64,000 nucleotides of DNA, taken from the NCBI RefSeq assembly GCF_009827655.1, contig NZ_WTYV01000003.1, positions 62,001-126,000 of the forward strand. The letters run 5' to 3'. Below are positions 1-9,157 of this stretch, piece after piece. A program made the position numbers and the translations under genes. How positions within the stretch are numbered: position 1 is the first letter of the stretch; each line of letters starts with the position of its first letter. The stretch is from Alteraurantiacibacter buctensis (GTDB lineage: Bacteria; Pseudomonadota; Alphaproteobacteria; Sphingomonadales; Sphingomonadaceae). The notes beneath the pieces were generated by a model, which saw nothing but the letters and a program-made list of their open reading frames with translations, was not told where the DNA came from and did no database searches.

Positions 1-2
1 CT

Positions 3-977
3 TCAGCACACCAGGTCGAACTCGCGAGCGGAGAGCGGATCGAATACGGCAAATTAATTTGGGCAACCGGCGGTGATCCTCGCCGCCTGTTGTGTCCCGG
101 CTCAAACCTAGCGGGCATCCACTGCATCCGCGACAAGGCCGATGTCGATAGCCTGATGGCCGAACTCGACGGCGGCGCGAAGCGGATCGTTGTGGTTGGC
201 GGCGGTTACATCGGCCTGGAAGCAGCGGCGGTGCTGACCAAGCTTGGCTGTCAGGTCACCCTGCTCGAAGCGTTGCCCCGTGTGCTTGCCCGCGTTGCGG
301 GTGAGGAGCTGTCCGCCTTTTACGAAGCCGAGCACCGCGCGCACGGAGTTGACCTGCGTACCGGGGCGCAGGTCGTTGCCCTGTCGGGCAGCAATGGCCG
401 TGTCGCTGCGGTTGAGCTTAGTGATGGGACGGTCATGGCATGTGACGCCGTGATCGTAGGCATCGGCATCGTGCCCGCAGTGGATCCGCTAATCGAAGCC
501 GGGGCCGTACACGGTAACGGCGTGACTGTGGATGCATACTGCCGCACCAGCCTTACAGATGTCTACGCCATTGGTGACTGCGCAGCCTATGCGAACGGCT
601 GGGCCGACGACGCCACCCTTCGTGTCGAAAGCGTCCAGAACGCGCACGACATGGCCTCTACTGTCGCGAGGCATGTTATGGGCGAGGATGCGTCCTATGT
701 CGCGCTACCCTGGTTCTGGTCCAACCAGTATGACCTCAAGCTGCAAACGGTCGGACTGAACACCGGTTACGACGCTACCATCCTGCGGGGAAATCCGGCG
801 GAGCGCAGCTTCTCGGTCATCTACCTGCGCCACGGCAAAGTCGTCGCGCTCGACTGCGTCAACCGGGCCAAGGATTATGTCCAGGGCCGCAAGCTGGTTG
901 AAGGAAGGGCTAAGGTCGGAGGCGACAAACTCGCTGATCCATCTACGTCACTGAAAGATATTGCCTCAAGCCATTGA
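3..977 (+). CDS. NAD(P)H:ferredoxin/rhodocoxin-type reductase, 5' end missing
   Basis: This is the C-terminal part of an FAD-dependent pyridine-nucleotide disulfide-type reductase that passes electrons from NAD(P)H to a [2Fe-2S] ferredoxin for an oxygenase. The frame is open from base 3, so the gene starts outside the window; the TTG at 90 is internal. Visible parts are the LIWATGG strand that closes the FAD domain, the NAD-binding Rossmann motif [13 protein letters not shown] near window residue 65, the second FAD motif YAIGDCA, and a typical reductase C-terminal domain with [12 protein letters not shown]. The oxygenase and ferredoxin partners are not visible. The family call is firm; the physiological substrate cannot be told. 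Confidence 0.9.
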   Translation, partial: SAHQVELASGERIEYGKLIWATGGDPRRLLCPGSNLAGIHCIRDKADVDSLMAELDGGAKRIVVVGGGYIGLEAAAVLTKLGCQVTLLEALPRVLARVAGEELSAFYEAEHRAHGVDLRTGAQVVALSGSNGRVAAVELSDGTVMACDAVIVGIGIVPAVDPLIEAGAVHGNGVTVDAYCRTSLTDVYAIGDCAAYANGWADDATLRVESVQNAHDMASTVARHVMGEDASYVALPWFWSNQYDLKLQTVGLNTGYDATILRGNPAERSFSVIYLRHGKVVALDCVNRAKDYVQGRKLVEGRAKVGGDKLADPSTSLKDIASSH

Positions 978-1029
978 GTCGTGCTGCGCGCACGCCAGGC
1001 GCCAGCCAATCTGACCAGTGCATCGTCAT

Positions 1030-1365
1030 TGTAAGCCTTGCAATGCGTCGGGCGAAGAGCTGAAGCGAGGCGATGGGCAGCCATGCGGTTGCCGGGCCCC
1101 ATCTGCCGATCCTGCGCAGAGCTTGCTGGAGCCTGTCGCCAGCATAACCACCATCGGCAAAGGCATCTCGGAGCCACGGGAAGCGCGTGATGCTCGCGGC
1201 CAGCACCAGGGGTTGCCCGGTTTCGGTCCTGAATTTTTTGGCAGTGTGGATTACGGCGTGGACCAGGTTGCAGTTGGTGTGAGTCAAGACGTAGCGCTTG
1301 TGGCCCTTGATCTTCTTGCCTGCATTATAGCCACGAGGACCGCCGCATCAGCCGGAATCGAGCCA
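1030..1365 (-). pseudogene. Decayed IS5-family transposase
   Basis: On the minus strand the translation contains DSG, a stop, then GGPRGYNAGKKIKGHKRY, LVHAVIHTAK, FADGGYAG and ALRRIGRW, which is the DDE core of IS5-type transposases. The reading frame has an in-frame stop near 1356 and a frameshift near 1240. It jumps from RRIGRW directly to TAWLPIASLQLFARRIARL, so the segment with the catalytic glutamate region is deleted. No terminal inverted repeats were recognised. It is a non-functional relic showing earlier mobile-element activity next to the catabolic genes. Confidence 0.75.
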
Positions 1366-1368
1366 TAA

Positions 1369-1979
1369 GCCAGTGCAATAGATCGCATTCAAAGATGCAG
1401 TTTCTGCCTTGGATTGGGGACAGGTAATCAGCGTTTTACATGATCTTCTGCCAGAGTTCTTATGACGTATGGAGCGACGGAGAAATGCAATCCAAGAGCT
1501 TGCATGATAAAATTTGATAAGCTCGGCAATCCTACAGGTTGGCAGAGGGACGTGTCGGATGGGGCCTATACCTATGCTGTCCGGACCGAGCTCACCAACT
1601 GACGGGACGAACAGCGATTCTCGTGCGAGGATGCCGGACCTCTCGATCAGTCGCTCCCTCGTGATGAACTTCCGGGCAAACACTATCCGCGTGCAAGCGC
1701 GCGGGCACCGGCACCGCCACGCCTTTTTCCTCTCCTAAGGAGCGGGGCGGTGCCGGAATTTCACGGCGGGTCCCGTCTGGATCAGCTTGGGGATGACAGT
1801 TGTCCGTAACAGCAATCAAGATGCGGTCCGATGAGAAATGCCAAATTGCGTTCGCCTCCGGTCAAAGAATTAGAGCGCATCTGGGGCGCGGGTATCGATG
1901 CGCCTTTCAGCAATTCTTCCTAGGTCGCGTTATCATTATCGACGCGCGTTATTCACTCTAGATTTCAGGTACACACCAG
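1369..1979. other. 611-bp intergenic region upstream of fhs
   Basis: No convincing gene was found. Short open frames on both strands lack ribosome binding sites and recognisable motifs. The stretch contains an 11-bp perfect inverted repeat (1708-1718 with 1746-1756) and probably the promoter of fhs. The fhs start itself is preceded only by a weak purine stretch. Confidence 0.5.
1708..1756. repeat. 11-bp inverted repeat with a nested palindrome
   Basis: CCGGCACCGCC at 1708-1718 is the exact reverse complement of 1746-1756. The 27-nt loop holds a second small palindrome, CTCCTAAGGAG (1732-1742). There is no T-run after it on the plus strand, so it is not a standard terminator. It lies about 225 bp upstream of fhs and could be a leader structure or a relic mobile-element end. 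Confidence 0.5.
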
Positions 1980-3644
1980 ATGCCCACCGATATCGAAATT
2001 GCCCGCGCAGCGACGCTGATCCCGATTACCGAAGTGGCGAAGAACGCCGGCGTGCCGGACGACGCGCTGATCCCTTATGGCAAGTACAAGGCCAAGGTGG
2101 ATACCGCCCTGCTGCCTACCACCAGCAACGGCAAGCTGATCCTGGTCACCGCCGTCAACCCCACCCCGGCGGGCGAAGGCAAGACCACCACTTCGGTTGG
2201 CCTGTCCGACGCGCTGCACCTCATCGGCAAGAAGACCCTGCTGTGCCTGCGCGAACCCAGCCTCGGCCCGTGCTTCGGCGTCAAGGGCGGCGGCGCTGGC
2301 GGCGGCAAGAGCCAGGTCATGCCGATGGACGAGATCAACCTGCACTTCACGGGTGACTTCCACGCCATCACCAGCGCGCACAACCTGCTGAGCGCCATGG
2401 TCGACAATCACATCTACTGGGGCAACAGCCTGGAGATCGACCTGCGCCGCGTGACCTGGCGCCGGGTGCTGGACATGAACGACCGCGCCCTGCGCTCGAT
2501 CGTCGGCCCGCTGGGCGGCGTGTCCAACGGCTACCCGCGCGAGACCGGCTTCGACATCACCGTGGCTTCGGAAATCATGGCCATCCTGTGCCTGGCTTCG
2601 GACCTCAATGACCTGCAGAAGCGCCTGGGCGACATCATCATCGGCTATCGCCGCGACAAGACCCCGGTGTTCTGCCGCGACGTGAAGGCCGACAGCAGCA
2701 TGACCGTGCTGCTGAAGGACGCGATCCTGCCCAACCTGGTGCAGACGCTGGAGAACCGCCCGGCCTTCCTGCACGGCGGCCCCTTCGCCAACATCGCCCA
2801 CGGCTGCAACAGCGTGATCGCAACCAAGACCGCGCTGCGCATGGCCGACTACGTGGTGACCGAGGCCGGCTTTGGCGCCGACCTGGGTGCCGAGAAGTTC
2901 ATGGACATCAAGTGCCGCCTGGCGGGCCTGAAGCCCGATGCCGTGGTGCTGGTGGCCACCGTGCGCGCGCTGAAGATGAACGGCGGCGTGGCCAAGGCTG
3001 ACCTGACCAAGGGCGAGAACGTGGATGCGGTCCGCGCCGGTTCGGTCAACCTGCGCCGCCACATCGAGAACGTGAAGAAGTTCGGCATCACCCCGACCAT
3101 CGCCATCAACCACTTCTACCTGGACACCCAGGCCGAGCTGGACGTGATCGTGGAGATGGCCAAGGAGTTCGGTGCCGAGGCCGTGATCTGCACCCACTGG
3201 GCCGAAGGTGGCGCCGGGGCCGAGGAACTGGCCCGCATCGTTGCTGCCAAGGCCGATGCCGGCGCGCCGGACTTCAACCAGCTCTATCCGTCGGACATGA
3301 AGCTGGCCGACAAGATCACCACCATCGCGACCGAAATCTATCGCGCAGGGTCAGTGACCATTCCGGCCTCGGTCCGCAGCCAGCTGAAGCAGTGGGAAGA
3401 CATGGGCTATGGCCACTTCCCGGTCTGCATGGCCAAGACCCAGTATTCGTTCAGCACCGACCCCACCGCGCTGGGCGCGCCGGAAAACCACGACGTGGCG
3501 ATCCGCGAAGTGCGCCTGAGCGCGGGTGCGGGCTTCGTCGTCGCCATCGCGGGCGAGATCATGACCATGCCGGGCCTGCCCAAGGTTCCCTCGGCCGAGG
3601 CCATCTACCTCGACGAGAACGGCCAGATCGAAGGCCTGTTCTAA
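1980..3644 (+). CDS. fhs: Formate-tetrahydrofolate ligase (10-formyl-THF synthetase)
   Basis: This cytoplasmic enzyme interconverts formate + THF + ATP and 10-formyl-THF + ADP. The 554 residues match the usual length of about 555. The nucleotide-binding loop [10 protein letters not shown] is near residue 62, followed by the conserved [20 protein letters not shown] and [12 protein letters not shown] segments. In Sphingobium SYK-6 the homologue LigH works with MetF to process methyl groups removed from vanillate and syringate by LigM. Here metF follows 27 bp downstream with its own ribosome binding site, then a folD fragment, so a C1-oxidation operon is likely. LigM itself is not in the window. 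The start lacks a strong ribosome binding site, but the N-terminus aligns with the family. Confidence 0.97.
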   Translation: MPTDIEIARAATLIPITEVAKNAGVPDDALIPYGKYKAKVDTALLPTTSNGKLILVTAVNPTPAGEGKTTTSVGLSDALHLIGKKTLLCLREPSLGPCFGVKGGGAGGGKSQVMPMDEINLHFTGDFHAITSAHNLLSAMVDNHIYWGNSLEIDLRRVTWRRVLDMNDRALRSIVGPLGGVSNGYPRETGFDITVASEIMAILCLASDLNDLQKRLGDIIIGYRRDKTPVFCRDVKADSSMTVLLKDAILPNLVQTLENRPAFLHGGPFANIAHGCNSVIATKTALRMADYVVTEAGFGADLGAEKFMDIKCRLAGLKPDAVVLVATVRALKMNGGVAKADLTKGENVDAVRAGSVNLRRHIENVKKFGITPTIAINHFYLDTQAELDVIVEMAKEFGAEAVICTHWAEGGAGAEELARIVAAKADAGAPDFNQLYPSDMKLADKITTIATEIYRAGSVTIPASVRSQLKQWEDMGYGHFPVCMAKTQYSFSTDPTALGAPENHDVAIREVRLSAGAGFVVAIAGEIMTMPGLPKVPSAEAIYLDENGQIEGLF

Positions 3645-3671
3645 GGCATTTCATTGAGGAGAAGTTTCGGA

Positions 3672-4544
3672 ATGTCTTACGAGAAGATCCACCCGCGTTG
3701 GGAGCTTCCCCGCCTCAACATGGTGGACGGTTATTCGCTGGAGATGACCGCCAAGGAAATCGAAGGCCTGCGCGAGGCGGCCCACCTGATTCGCCCCGCT
3801 ACCCAGGTGGCCGTCACCTTCCTGCCCGGCGAGACGCTGGAACAGCGCATCGAGGCCGCCGTGCTGGTGCGCGAACTGGGCTTCGAACCCATCGTCCACC
3901 TCTCGGCCCGCCGCATCGAGTCGCAGGAGCAGCTTGACTGGTACCTGGGCGAGATCACCAGCAAGGCGCAGGTGAAGCGCGTCTTCATCATCGCCGGCGA
4001 TCCGCCCGAGCCGGAAGGCCCCTATTCCGACTCGCTGCAGATCATCGAGACCGGCCTCCTGGAAAAGCACGGCATCGAGATCGTCGGCGTCGGCGGCCAC
4101 CCGGAAGGCCACCCCAACAACACGCCTGCCGAGCTGTGGGTGTGGATGGAAAAGAAGCTGGCCGCGATCCGCGCCCACGGCATGGTGCCGCTGGTCCTCA
4201 CCCAGTTCGCCTTCGACGATGACGCCATCGTCAACTGGCTGGCCGAGATGCGCCAGCGCGGCATCGATGTGCCGGTGCGCCTGGGCGTCCCCGGCCCGGC
4301 CGGTATCAAGCGCCTGCTGGGCTTTGCCAAGCGCTGCGGCGTGGGTGCGTCGGCCAGCGTCATGAAGAAGTATGGCATCAGCCTCACCAACCTGATCGGC
4401 AGCGCCGGCCCGGACAAGCTGGTCAACAGCCTGGACAAGAAGTTGGGTGCCGAACACGGCCGCGTGCGCCTGCACCTCTACCCGTTCGGCGCGCTGACCG
4501 CCTCGGCCGAGTGGATCAACGAATATCACGCGAAGCATTCCTGA
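3672..4544 (+). CDS. metF: Methylenetetrahydrofolate reductase
   Basis: MetF interconverts 5-methyl-THF and 5,10-methylene-THF using FAD and NADH. The 290-residue product has a family-typical TIM-barrel: VAVTFLPGE at the first strand, PIVHLSARR, VFIIAGDPPEP (the GGDP-like loop), VGVGGHPEGHP and PVRLGVPGPAG. The start at 3672 has AGGAGAAG 8 bp upstream; an in-frame TTG at 3654 is rejected for that reason. It lies between fhs and a folD start, the order expected for methyl-THF oxidation to formate in aromatic O-demethylating sphingomonads. In this role it probably runs in the methyl-THF oxidising direction; that is inference from context. Confidence 0.95.
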   Translation: MSYEKIHPRWELPRLNMVDGYSLEMTAKEIEGLREAAHLIRPATQVAVTFLPGETLEQRIEAAVLVRELGFEPIVHLSARRIESQEQLDWYLGEITSKAQVKRVFIIAGDPPEPEGPYSDSLQIIETGLLEKHGIEIVGVGGHPEGHPNNTPAELWVWMEKKLAAIRAHGMVPLVLTQFAFDDDAIVNWLAEMRQRGIDVPVRLGVPGPAGIKRLLGFAKRCGVGASASVMKKYGISLTNLIGSAGPDKLVNSLDKKLGAEHGRVRLHLYPFGALTASAEWINEYHAKHS

Positions 4545-4545
4545 C

Positions 4546-4653
4546 ATGGCCCAGCTGATTGACGGCAAGGCGGTCGACCAAGTGACCAAGGCGCAGGTAA
4601 AGCAGGTTGCACACAGAGCGGTGCTTCGCGTCTCACGCCCACGCCGGCCGTAA
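4546..4653 (+). pseudogene. folD: folD 5' fragment
   Basis: One base after the metF stop an ATG opens MAQLIDGKAVDQVTKAQVK, which is the N-terminus of the bifunctional methylene-THF dehydrogenase/methenyl-THF cyclohydrolase FolD. After about 19-20 codons the sequence stops resembling FolD and the frame ends at 4653. The rest of the gene (about 280 codons) is missing, so a deletion or insertion junction lies near 4600. FolD would complete the fhs-metF pathway; the cell must supply it from elsewhere. Confidence 0.75.
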
Positions 4654-4811
4654 CTGGACGCCCCGTGCGGCGCGCCTCTCCCGCCGCTTGCGGCAATCGC
4701 TCCCTGCTTGTGGAGCCGGGCGCACAGAACAGACCGCCACCGCACAATCACGTTGGTGCTAAACGATTTTTTTTTTGGGGAAATGGCTTCCCCGGCGAGA
4801 GGAGAGGATCA

Positions 4812-5792
4812 TTGGGTAACTGGCCGTTCCGGCAAGGGGTGCACGATATCGGCAACGGCCTGTATGGCTATGTTCAGCCTGATGGCACGTGGGGCTGGTC
4901 CAATGCGGGCCTTGTCACCAGCCGCGGGCAGACGCTGCTGATCGACACGCTGATGAGCGTCCCGCTGACCCGCGCCATGCTGGCCGACTTTGCGCGTGTA
5001 GACGGCGGTGACGACGTGGACCTGCTCGTCAACACCCATGCCAACCCGGACCATTTCTTCGGCAACGGCGTGGTCGAAGGGGCCGAAATCATCGGCACCG
5101 CCGCCATGCGTGAGGAAATGAGCCACTTCGATCCGCGCGCACTGGCAGGCCTGTCGACCAACTGGGACAAGATGGGCGACGCGGGCGAATTCCTGATGGA
5201 AACGATGGGCCGTCAGTTTGATTTCAGCGGCGTGGACGAATTGACCCTGCCGACCCGCACCTTTGACGACAAACTCACCCTGACATTGGGGGACAAGCAG
5301 GTCGAGCTGGTCGACCTCGGCCCGGCGCATACCCTGTCGGATACCATCGCCTGGGTCCCGCAAGACAAGGTGGTGTTCACCGGGGACCTGTTGTTCAACG
5401 AAGGCCACCCGATCCTGTGGGCCGGGCCGATGAGCCGCTGGGTGGCCGCTTGCGAATATATCGAAAGCCTCGCCCCCGAAGTGGTCGTCCCCGGCCATGG
5501 CCCGATCTGCGGGGTGGAGGCGGTGCGAAACCTGCGCGGCTACGTCGAGCATCTGATGGCCGAGGCGCGCGGACGGTTCGACGCCGGGATGCCCTGGCGC
5601 GAGGCTGCACGCGACATCCCGCTGAAGGAATACGCACACTGGACCGATGCCGAACGTGTCGTGGCCAATGTCTATTCGCTCTACAAGGAATGGGATCCGA
5701 AGATGGCACCGGCCACCCCGCCAGAATTGTTCGCCGAAATGCTGCGTTACCGCCACGCCTGCGGTCATGAAGGGTGTCACCATGCCCATTGA
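4812..5792 (+). CDS. MBL-fold metallo-hydrolase
   Basis: This is a 326-residue metallo-beta-lactamase-fold protein. The zinc motif reads NTHANPDHFFGN (about residue 75), so the usual HxHxDH is HxNxDH, with the second histidine replaced. Later ligands look intact: AHTLSDT, FTGDLLF and PGHGP. The start is taken as TTG 4812 because GAGAGGAGAGGA sits just upstream and the protein then begins GNWPFRQGVHDIGNG; upstream in-frame starts precede no similarity. The stop overlaps the next gene, fahA, so the two are co-translated, suggesting a hydrolytic step in the same ring-cleavage pathway. The exact substrate is unknown. Confidence 0.85.
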   Translation: MGNWPFRQGVHDIGNGLYGYVQPDGTWGWSNAGLVTSRGQTLLIDTLMSVPLTRAMLADFARVDGGDDVDLLVNTHANPDHFFGNGVVEGAEIIGTAAMREEMSHFDPRALAGLSTNWDKMGDAGEFLMETMGRQFDFSGVDELTLPTRTFDDKLTLTLGDKQVELVDLGPAHTLSDTIAWVPQDKVVFTGDLLFNEGHPILWAGPMSRWVAACEYIESLAPEVVVPGHGPICGVEAVRNLRGYVEHLMAEARGRFDAGMPWREAARDIPLKEYAHWTDAERVVANVYSLYKEWDPKMAPATPPELFAEMLRYRHACGHEGCHHAH

Positions 5793-7077
5793 AATCAACG
5801 CCACCCACGATCCCGCGCGCCGCAGCTTCGTGGCCAGCGCCAATGCGTCCGATACCGATTTCCCGATCCAGAACCTGCCGTTTGGTGTGTTCGATGACGG
5901 AAAAGGCGCGCGCGGCGGGGTGGCGCTGGGCGATGCGATCATCGACCTTGCGGCCGTGCTGGACGCGGGCCTCCTGGACGGCGCGGCGGCAGGGGTTGCC
6001 GCCGTGGCCAGCCGCCCCTCGCTGGCAGATCTGTTCATGGCCCCGGCTGGCCAGGTTTCGCAGCTGCGGGCCGCCTTGTCAGACCTCTATCGCGAGGAGT
6101 CTGGCAGGCAGGACCGGGCCGGGGCGGCGCTGCTTCCTGCCGCCTCTGCCACCATGCTGATGCCGGCAAAGCCCCCCGCCTTCACCGACTTTTGCACCAG
6201 CGCGGACCATATCCTGCGCATGGCAAGGAACGGCGGCCGCCCGCCGCAACCGGCTTGGGCCACGCTGCCTGTGGCCTACAACGGGCGCGCCAGCTCGGTC
6301 GCGGTCAGCGGCGCGCCGGTGATCCGGCCCATGGGGCAAGTGGTGCCGCGCGGGGAAAGCACCGCCGTGCTCGCGCCAGAACCGATGCTGGATTTCGAGG
6401 TGGAGTTTGGCGCGTGGCTGCGCGGGCCGGCTAACCCGCTGGGCGAAACGGTGCCGCTGGACCAAGCTGAAGACACGCTGTTCGGCTGCTGCCTGGTCAA
6501 CGATTGGTCGGCCCGCGGCATCCAGTTCTACGAGATGATCCTGGGGCCGCACCTGGGCAAGAGCTTCCTCACCACCATCAGCCCGTGGGTGGTGACGATG
6601 GAGGCGCTGGCTCCGTTCCGCGTTCCTGCGCGCGGCCGCACGGGGGATGAGCCTGCGCTGCTGCCTTATCTTGACCATCCGGGAGACCGGCAGGCGGGTG
6701 GCCTCAACGTGGAGCTGACCGCGCACCTGGATACCGGCAACGGCCCGGCGCAGATAGTGCGCACTAACGTGGCTGAACTGTTCTGGACGCTGGCGCAGAT
6801 GGTCACCCACCAGGCGAGCGGCGGCGCGCCATTGGAAAACGCTGACCTGATCGCGACCGGCACCGTGTCCGGCGCGGCGGACGAGGCGCGTGCGTGTCTC
6901 GTCGAGCTGACCGGACTGGGCAAGAACCCCATAACCCTGCCCGATGGTGCCACGCGCGTGATGCTGGAAGACGGCGATACCCTGTCCATCAAGGGTCGCG
7001 CGCTGGCCGATAGCTTCGTCTCCATCGGCTTTGGCGAATGCACCGGTACGATCATTCCAGCAAGGACCCACGTATGA
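5782..7077 (+). CDS. fahA: Fumarylacetoacetase
   Basis: It hydrolyses fumarylacetoacetate to fumarate and acetoacetate, the last step of tyrosine/homogentisate catabolism. The 431 residues match the family (about 420-430). An N-terminal FAH domain (PFGVFDDGKG, GVALGDAIIDLA) is followed by the catalytic domain with DFCTSADHILRMARNGG, LPVAYNGRASSVAVSGAP, LDFEVEFGAWL, CLVNDWSARGIQFYEM and LGKSFLTTISPW; the metal-binding acidic residues are visible. The start at 5782 has AAGGGTG upstream; ATG 5767 is the alternative. It overlaps the MBL-hydrolase gene by 11 bp. No homogentisate dioxygenase or maleylacetoacetate isomerase is in the window, so the real substrate may be a related 4-substituted 2,4-dioxo acid. 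Confidence 0.93.
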   Translation: MPIEINATHDPARRSFVASANASDTDFPIQNLPFGVFDDGKGARGGVALGDAIIDLAAVLDAGLLDGAAAGVAAVASRPSLADLFMAPAGQVSQLRAALSDLYREESGRQDRAGAALLPAASATMLMPAKPPAFTDFCTSADHILRMARNGGRPPQPAWATLPVAYNGRASSVAVSGAPVIRPMGQVVPRGESTAVLAPEPMLDFEVEFGAWLRGPANPLGETVPLDQAEDTLFGCCLVNDWSARGIQFYEMILGPHLGKSFLTTISPWVVTMEALAPFRVPARGRTGDEPALLPYLDHPGDRQAGGLNVELTAHLDTGNGPAQIVRTNVAELFWTLAQMVTHQASGGAPLENADLIATGTVSGAADEARACLVELTGLGKNPITLPDGATRVMLEDGDTLSIKGRALADSFVSIGFGECTGTIIPARTHV

Positions 7078-7154
7078 CCAGCGAAGTGTTCTTCTGCACC
7101 CACCCGCAGAGCATTCCGGTCGCGGGACGGGGCACGGCTTGGGATGGAAATTGA
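7074..7154 (+). pseudogene. Truncated ORF coupled to fahA
   Basis: An ATG overlaps the fahA stop (ATGA) and opens MTSEVFFCTHPQSIPVAGRG before ending at codon 27. Such tight coupling suggests a third gene of the operon whose body was lost at a junction near 7.15 kb. The family is not recognisable from 26 residues. The DNA beyond changes to the integrative-element backbone. Confidence 0.4.
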
Positions 7155-7370
7155 TTGCCACCTCAGCATCTCCGCCGCCGACGCTCTGTTAGAGGCCCGC
7201 TTCTCAGACCCGATGTCCGGCATCAACGGCTCTGGCAGCCCTCAATTTTTGGTTCCGAGGCACTCGAATTACATCTGCCCATCCAAAAGTAATATGGAAA
7301 AGCTTGAAACATAGGAGAAGTGTGCGCTGCACATTTTTGCTTCTCTTGTACGGGACGGCTAAGCCTCAAC

Positions 7371-8075
7371 TCACTCAGCCTCCATTGCTGCTCTCCAACG
7401 TTGCACCACGCTGCGAACATATGTCGGGGTTTCCCGATTGCGCGGGATGCCCCTTGCCCGTTCGACAGCCCTTGGCCCAGCGTTGTAAGCAGCGAGCGCC
7501 AGTTGCACCACTCCAAACTTGTCGAGCATTTGCCGCAAATAGCGCGCGGCGCCGTTGACATTCGCCACCGGGTCAAACCGGTTGGCCACTCCCAGGTCAC
7601 GAGCGGTTCCCGGCATCAGCTGGCCCAAGCCAGCAGCTCCTGCCTTGCTTACAGCAGTTGGATTGTAGCGGGATTCTGTCCAGACCAGCGCATCGAGGAG
7701 GCCGGCGGGCAGGGCATGGCGCGCTTCGGCTGCTCTGACGTGGCCCAAGTAGGTCGCTCGACGGAAGTTTGATGAAGCGCGGTCCCGTTGGGATATATGG
7801 TGATCAAACTGGCTTTGTAAGCCCGCTGTGGTCGCAGGCTCTTGAACATCAGCCGACTGCGGCCGCTGCCAAGCTCCGTGTTCCACCAACCGGAAACCTG
7901 TCGCATCCTCACCGTGAGGATCGCCTAGCGATGTCTCAGTGGTAAAATCGCTCACAACACTGGTGACAACCCGTCCTTGCGCCGGAGAGGTGAGGGCAAG
8001 GGCTAAGCCCAAGATGCCGACAAGAACCTTTGCAAACACCATCATCATCATCAAATCCGTGGCTGGTCGATTCAT
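7371..8075 (-). CDS. Soluble lytic transglycosylase (SLT domain)
   Basis: This is a secreted murein-cleaving enzyme of 234 residues. After an N-terminal hydrophobic signal segment (MMMMVFAKVLVGILGLALAL) comes a linker and a C-terminal SLT domain: LLDALVWTESRYNPTAVSKAG carries the catalytic glutamate, GLGQLMPGTARDLGV and AAYNAGPRAV complete the family signature. Transglycosylases of this kind open peptidoglycan for conjugation machinery, and the position beside primase, helicase and antirestriction genes fits an element-encoded accessory, although no type IV secretion genes are in the window. The start at 8075 is chosen so that the signal peptide is near the N-terminus; longer starts up to 8159 exist. 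Confidence 0.88.
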   Translation of the reverse strand: MNRPATDLMMMMVFAKVLVGILGLALALTSPAQGRVVTSVVSDFTTETSLGDPHGEDATGFRLVEHGAWQRPQSADVQEPATTAGLQSQFDHHISQRDRASSNFRRATYLGHVRAAEARHALPAGLLDALVWTESRYNPTAVSKAGAAGLGQLMPGTARDLGVANRFDPVANVNGAARYLRQMLDKFGVVQLALAAYNAGPRAVERARGIPRNRETPTYVRSVVQRWRAAMEAE

Positions 8076-8174
8076 GGTGGAACATATATAGAACAATGGC
8101 TGTAGGAAATGCCCCATCGCAATAGGGAGAGCGGAGGCGGCACCGGGGAGGGTATGCAATCCGGAGCCAAACTG

Positions 8175-9077
8175 ATGTCATACGATGCCCATGCCCACGG
8201 CGATGACCTTGAACGCCGCGCCCGCCAGATCGTCGAGCGCCTCTCGGGAACCTGGCGCCAGGGGAAGGGCATGTGTTGTTGCCCCGCGCACACCGACCGA
8301 ACACCGTCGCTGAGCGTGACTTTGGGCAACAAGGCGATCCTCTTCCATTGCTTTGCCGGTTGTCCGAATGCCGCGGTCATGGCCGCTCTGGGCCGCGCTG
8401 GTGTGCGAACGCGAGACCTGTTCGATCCCACCCGCATCGCCGTCGTCGAGCGACATTCTCCGGATCGAGCGAAGGACAACGCCCGCCGCTTGTGGCAGGA
8501 AGCGCGCGCTTTGGCGAAAAGTCCGGCTGCCGTTTACCTGAAGTCGCGCGGCCTTGCGCAATTGCCGTCCGCCATACGTTATCTTGAGCGGACGCCACTC
8601 GGTCCCAAAGGCAGCGTCAAGTTCCTGCCTGCGATGCTGGCAGCAGTGACGACCGACACGGGCCTTGTCGCCGTGCACCGCACCTTCCTCGATCCCGCGC
8701 GCTCGGCTTTGGCGCGGTTCGAGCGCCCCCGGCGCGCACTTGGGTCCCTCGGCATCGGGGCGGTGCGACTTGCTCCACCTTCAGATGAACGCCTCGGCCT
8801 TGCCGAAGGAATCGAGACCGCACTCTCGGCCATGGCCCTATTCGGCATTCCTTGCTGGGCAACGCTGGGGAACGAACGGTTCGGCCTGGTGGCGATCCCG
8901 GAGAGCGTACGCGAGCTTCATCTGTTCGTCGATCACGATGCCGGGGGGAGAGTCGCAATTGAGCGCGCTTTGAGAGCCTATGCGAGACCAGACCGGCGCA
9001 TTCTGACCCGTGCTCCCGCGACGCCAGGGTTGGACTGGAACGACGTGCTCCTGTCCCGCCAGATGCAGCAGACCTGA
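8175..9077 (+). CDS. Toprim-domain DNA primase-like protein (DUF7146 type)
   Basis: This 300-residue protein resembles the phage/ICE primase-helicase N-terminal half. A zinc-ribbon (CCCPAHTDRTPSLSV ... FHCFAGC) near residue 32 is followed by an alpha-helical linker and a Toprim domain with GLAEGIETALSA (catalytic glutamate) and LHLFVDHDAGG (DxD). It probably primes or processes element DNA. The start at 8175 has GGAG eight bases upstream; 8154, preceded by GGGGAGGG at very short spacing, is an alternative. The gene is divergent from the transglycosylase and precedes the large helicase gene in the same orientation. Confidence 0.85.
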   Translation: MSYDAHAHGDDLERRARQIVERLSGTWRQGKGMCCCPAHTDRTPSLSVTLGNKAILFHCFAGCPNAAVMAALGRAGVRTRDLFDPTRIAVVERHSPDRAKDNARRLWQEARALAKSPAAVYLKSRGLAQLPSAIRYLERTPLGPKGSVKFLPAMLAAVTTDTGLVAVHRTFLDPARSALARFERPRRALGSLGIGAVRLAPPSDERLGLAEGIETALSAMALFGIPCWATLGNERFGLVAIPESVRELHLFVDHDAGGRVAIERALRAYARPDRRILTRAPATPGLDWNDVLLSRQMQQT

Positions 9078-9114
9078 ACCGCAAGCCCTAGAGGAGAGAA
9101 GGCTTCGAGCAGAG

Positions 9115-9151
9115 CGAGGCCCATCGATCATCGTGGTGCCTCGTCAGGAGG
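9115..9151 (+). promoter_or_regulatory. Nested double-hairpin leader at the helicase RBS
   Basis: CGAGGC (9115-9120) pairs with GCCTCG (9138-9143). Inside it CGAT (9125-9128) pairs with ATCG (9130-9133). CAGGAGG follows directly and ATG is at 9158. The same arrangement with different bases recurs before parB, ardC and other genes of the cluster. Confidence 0.5.
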
Positions 9152-9157
9152 TTTGCC

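Noticed and set aside
1965-3197. Minus-strand 410-aa open frame opposite fhs
   Set aside because: Antisense shadow of a GC-rich gene; His/Val/Gly-rich translation without family motifs, while fhs is unmistakable.
4767-4776. Run of ten T residues as a terminator
   Set aside because: The preceding sequence has only a 4-bp stem; no stable hairpin directly adjoins it.
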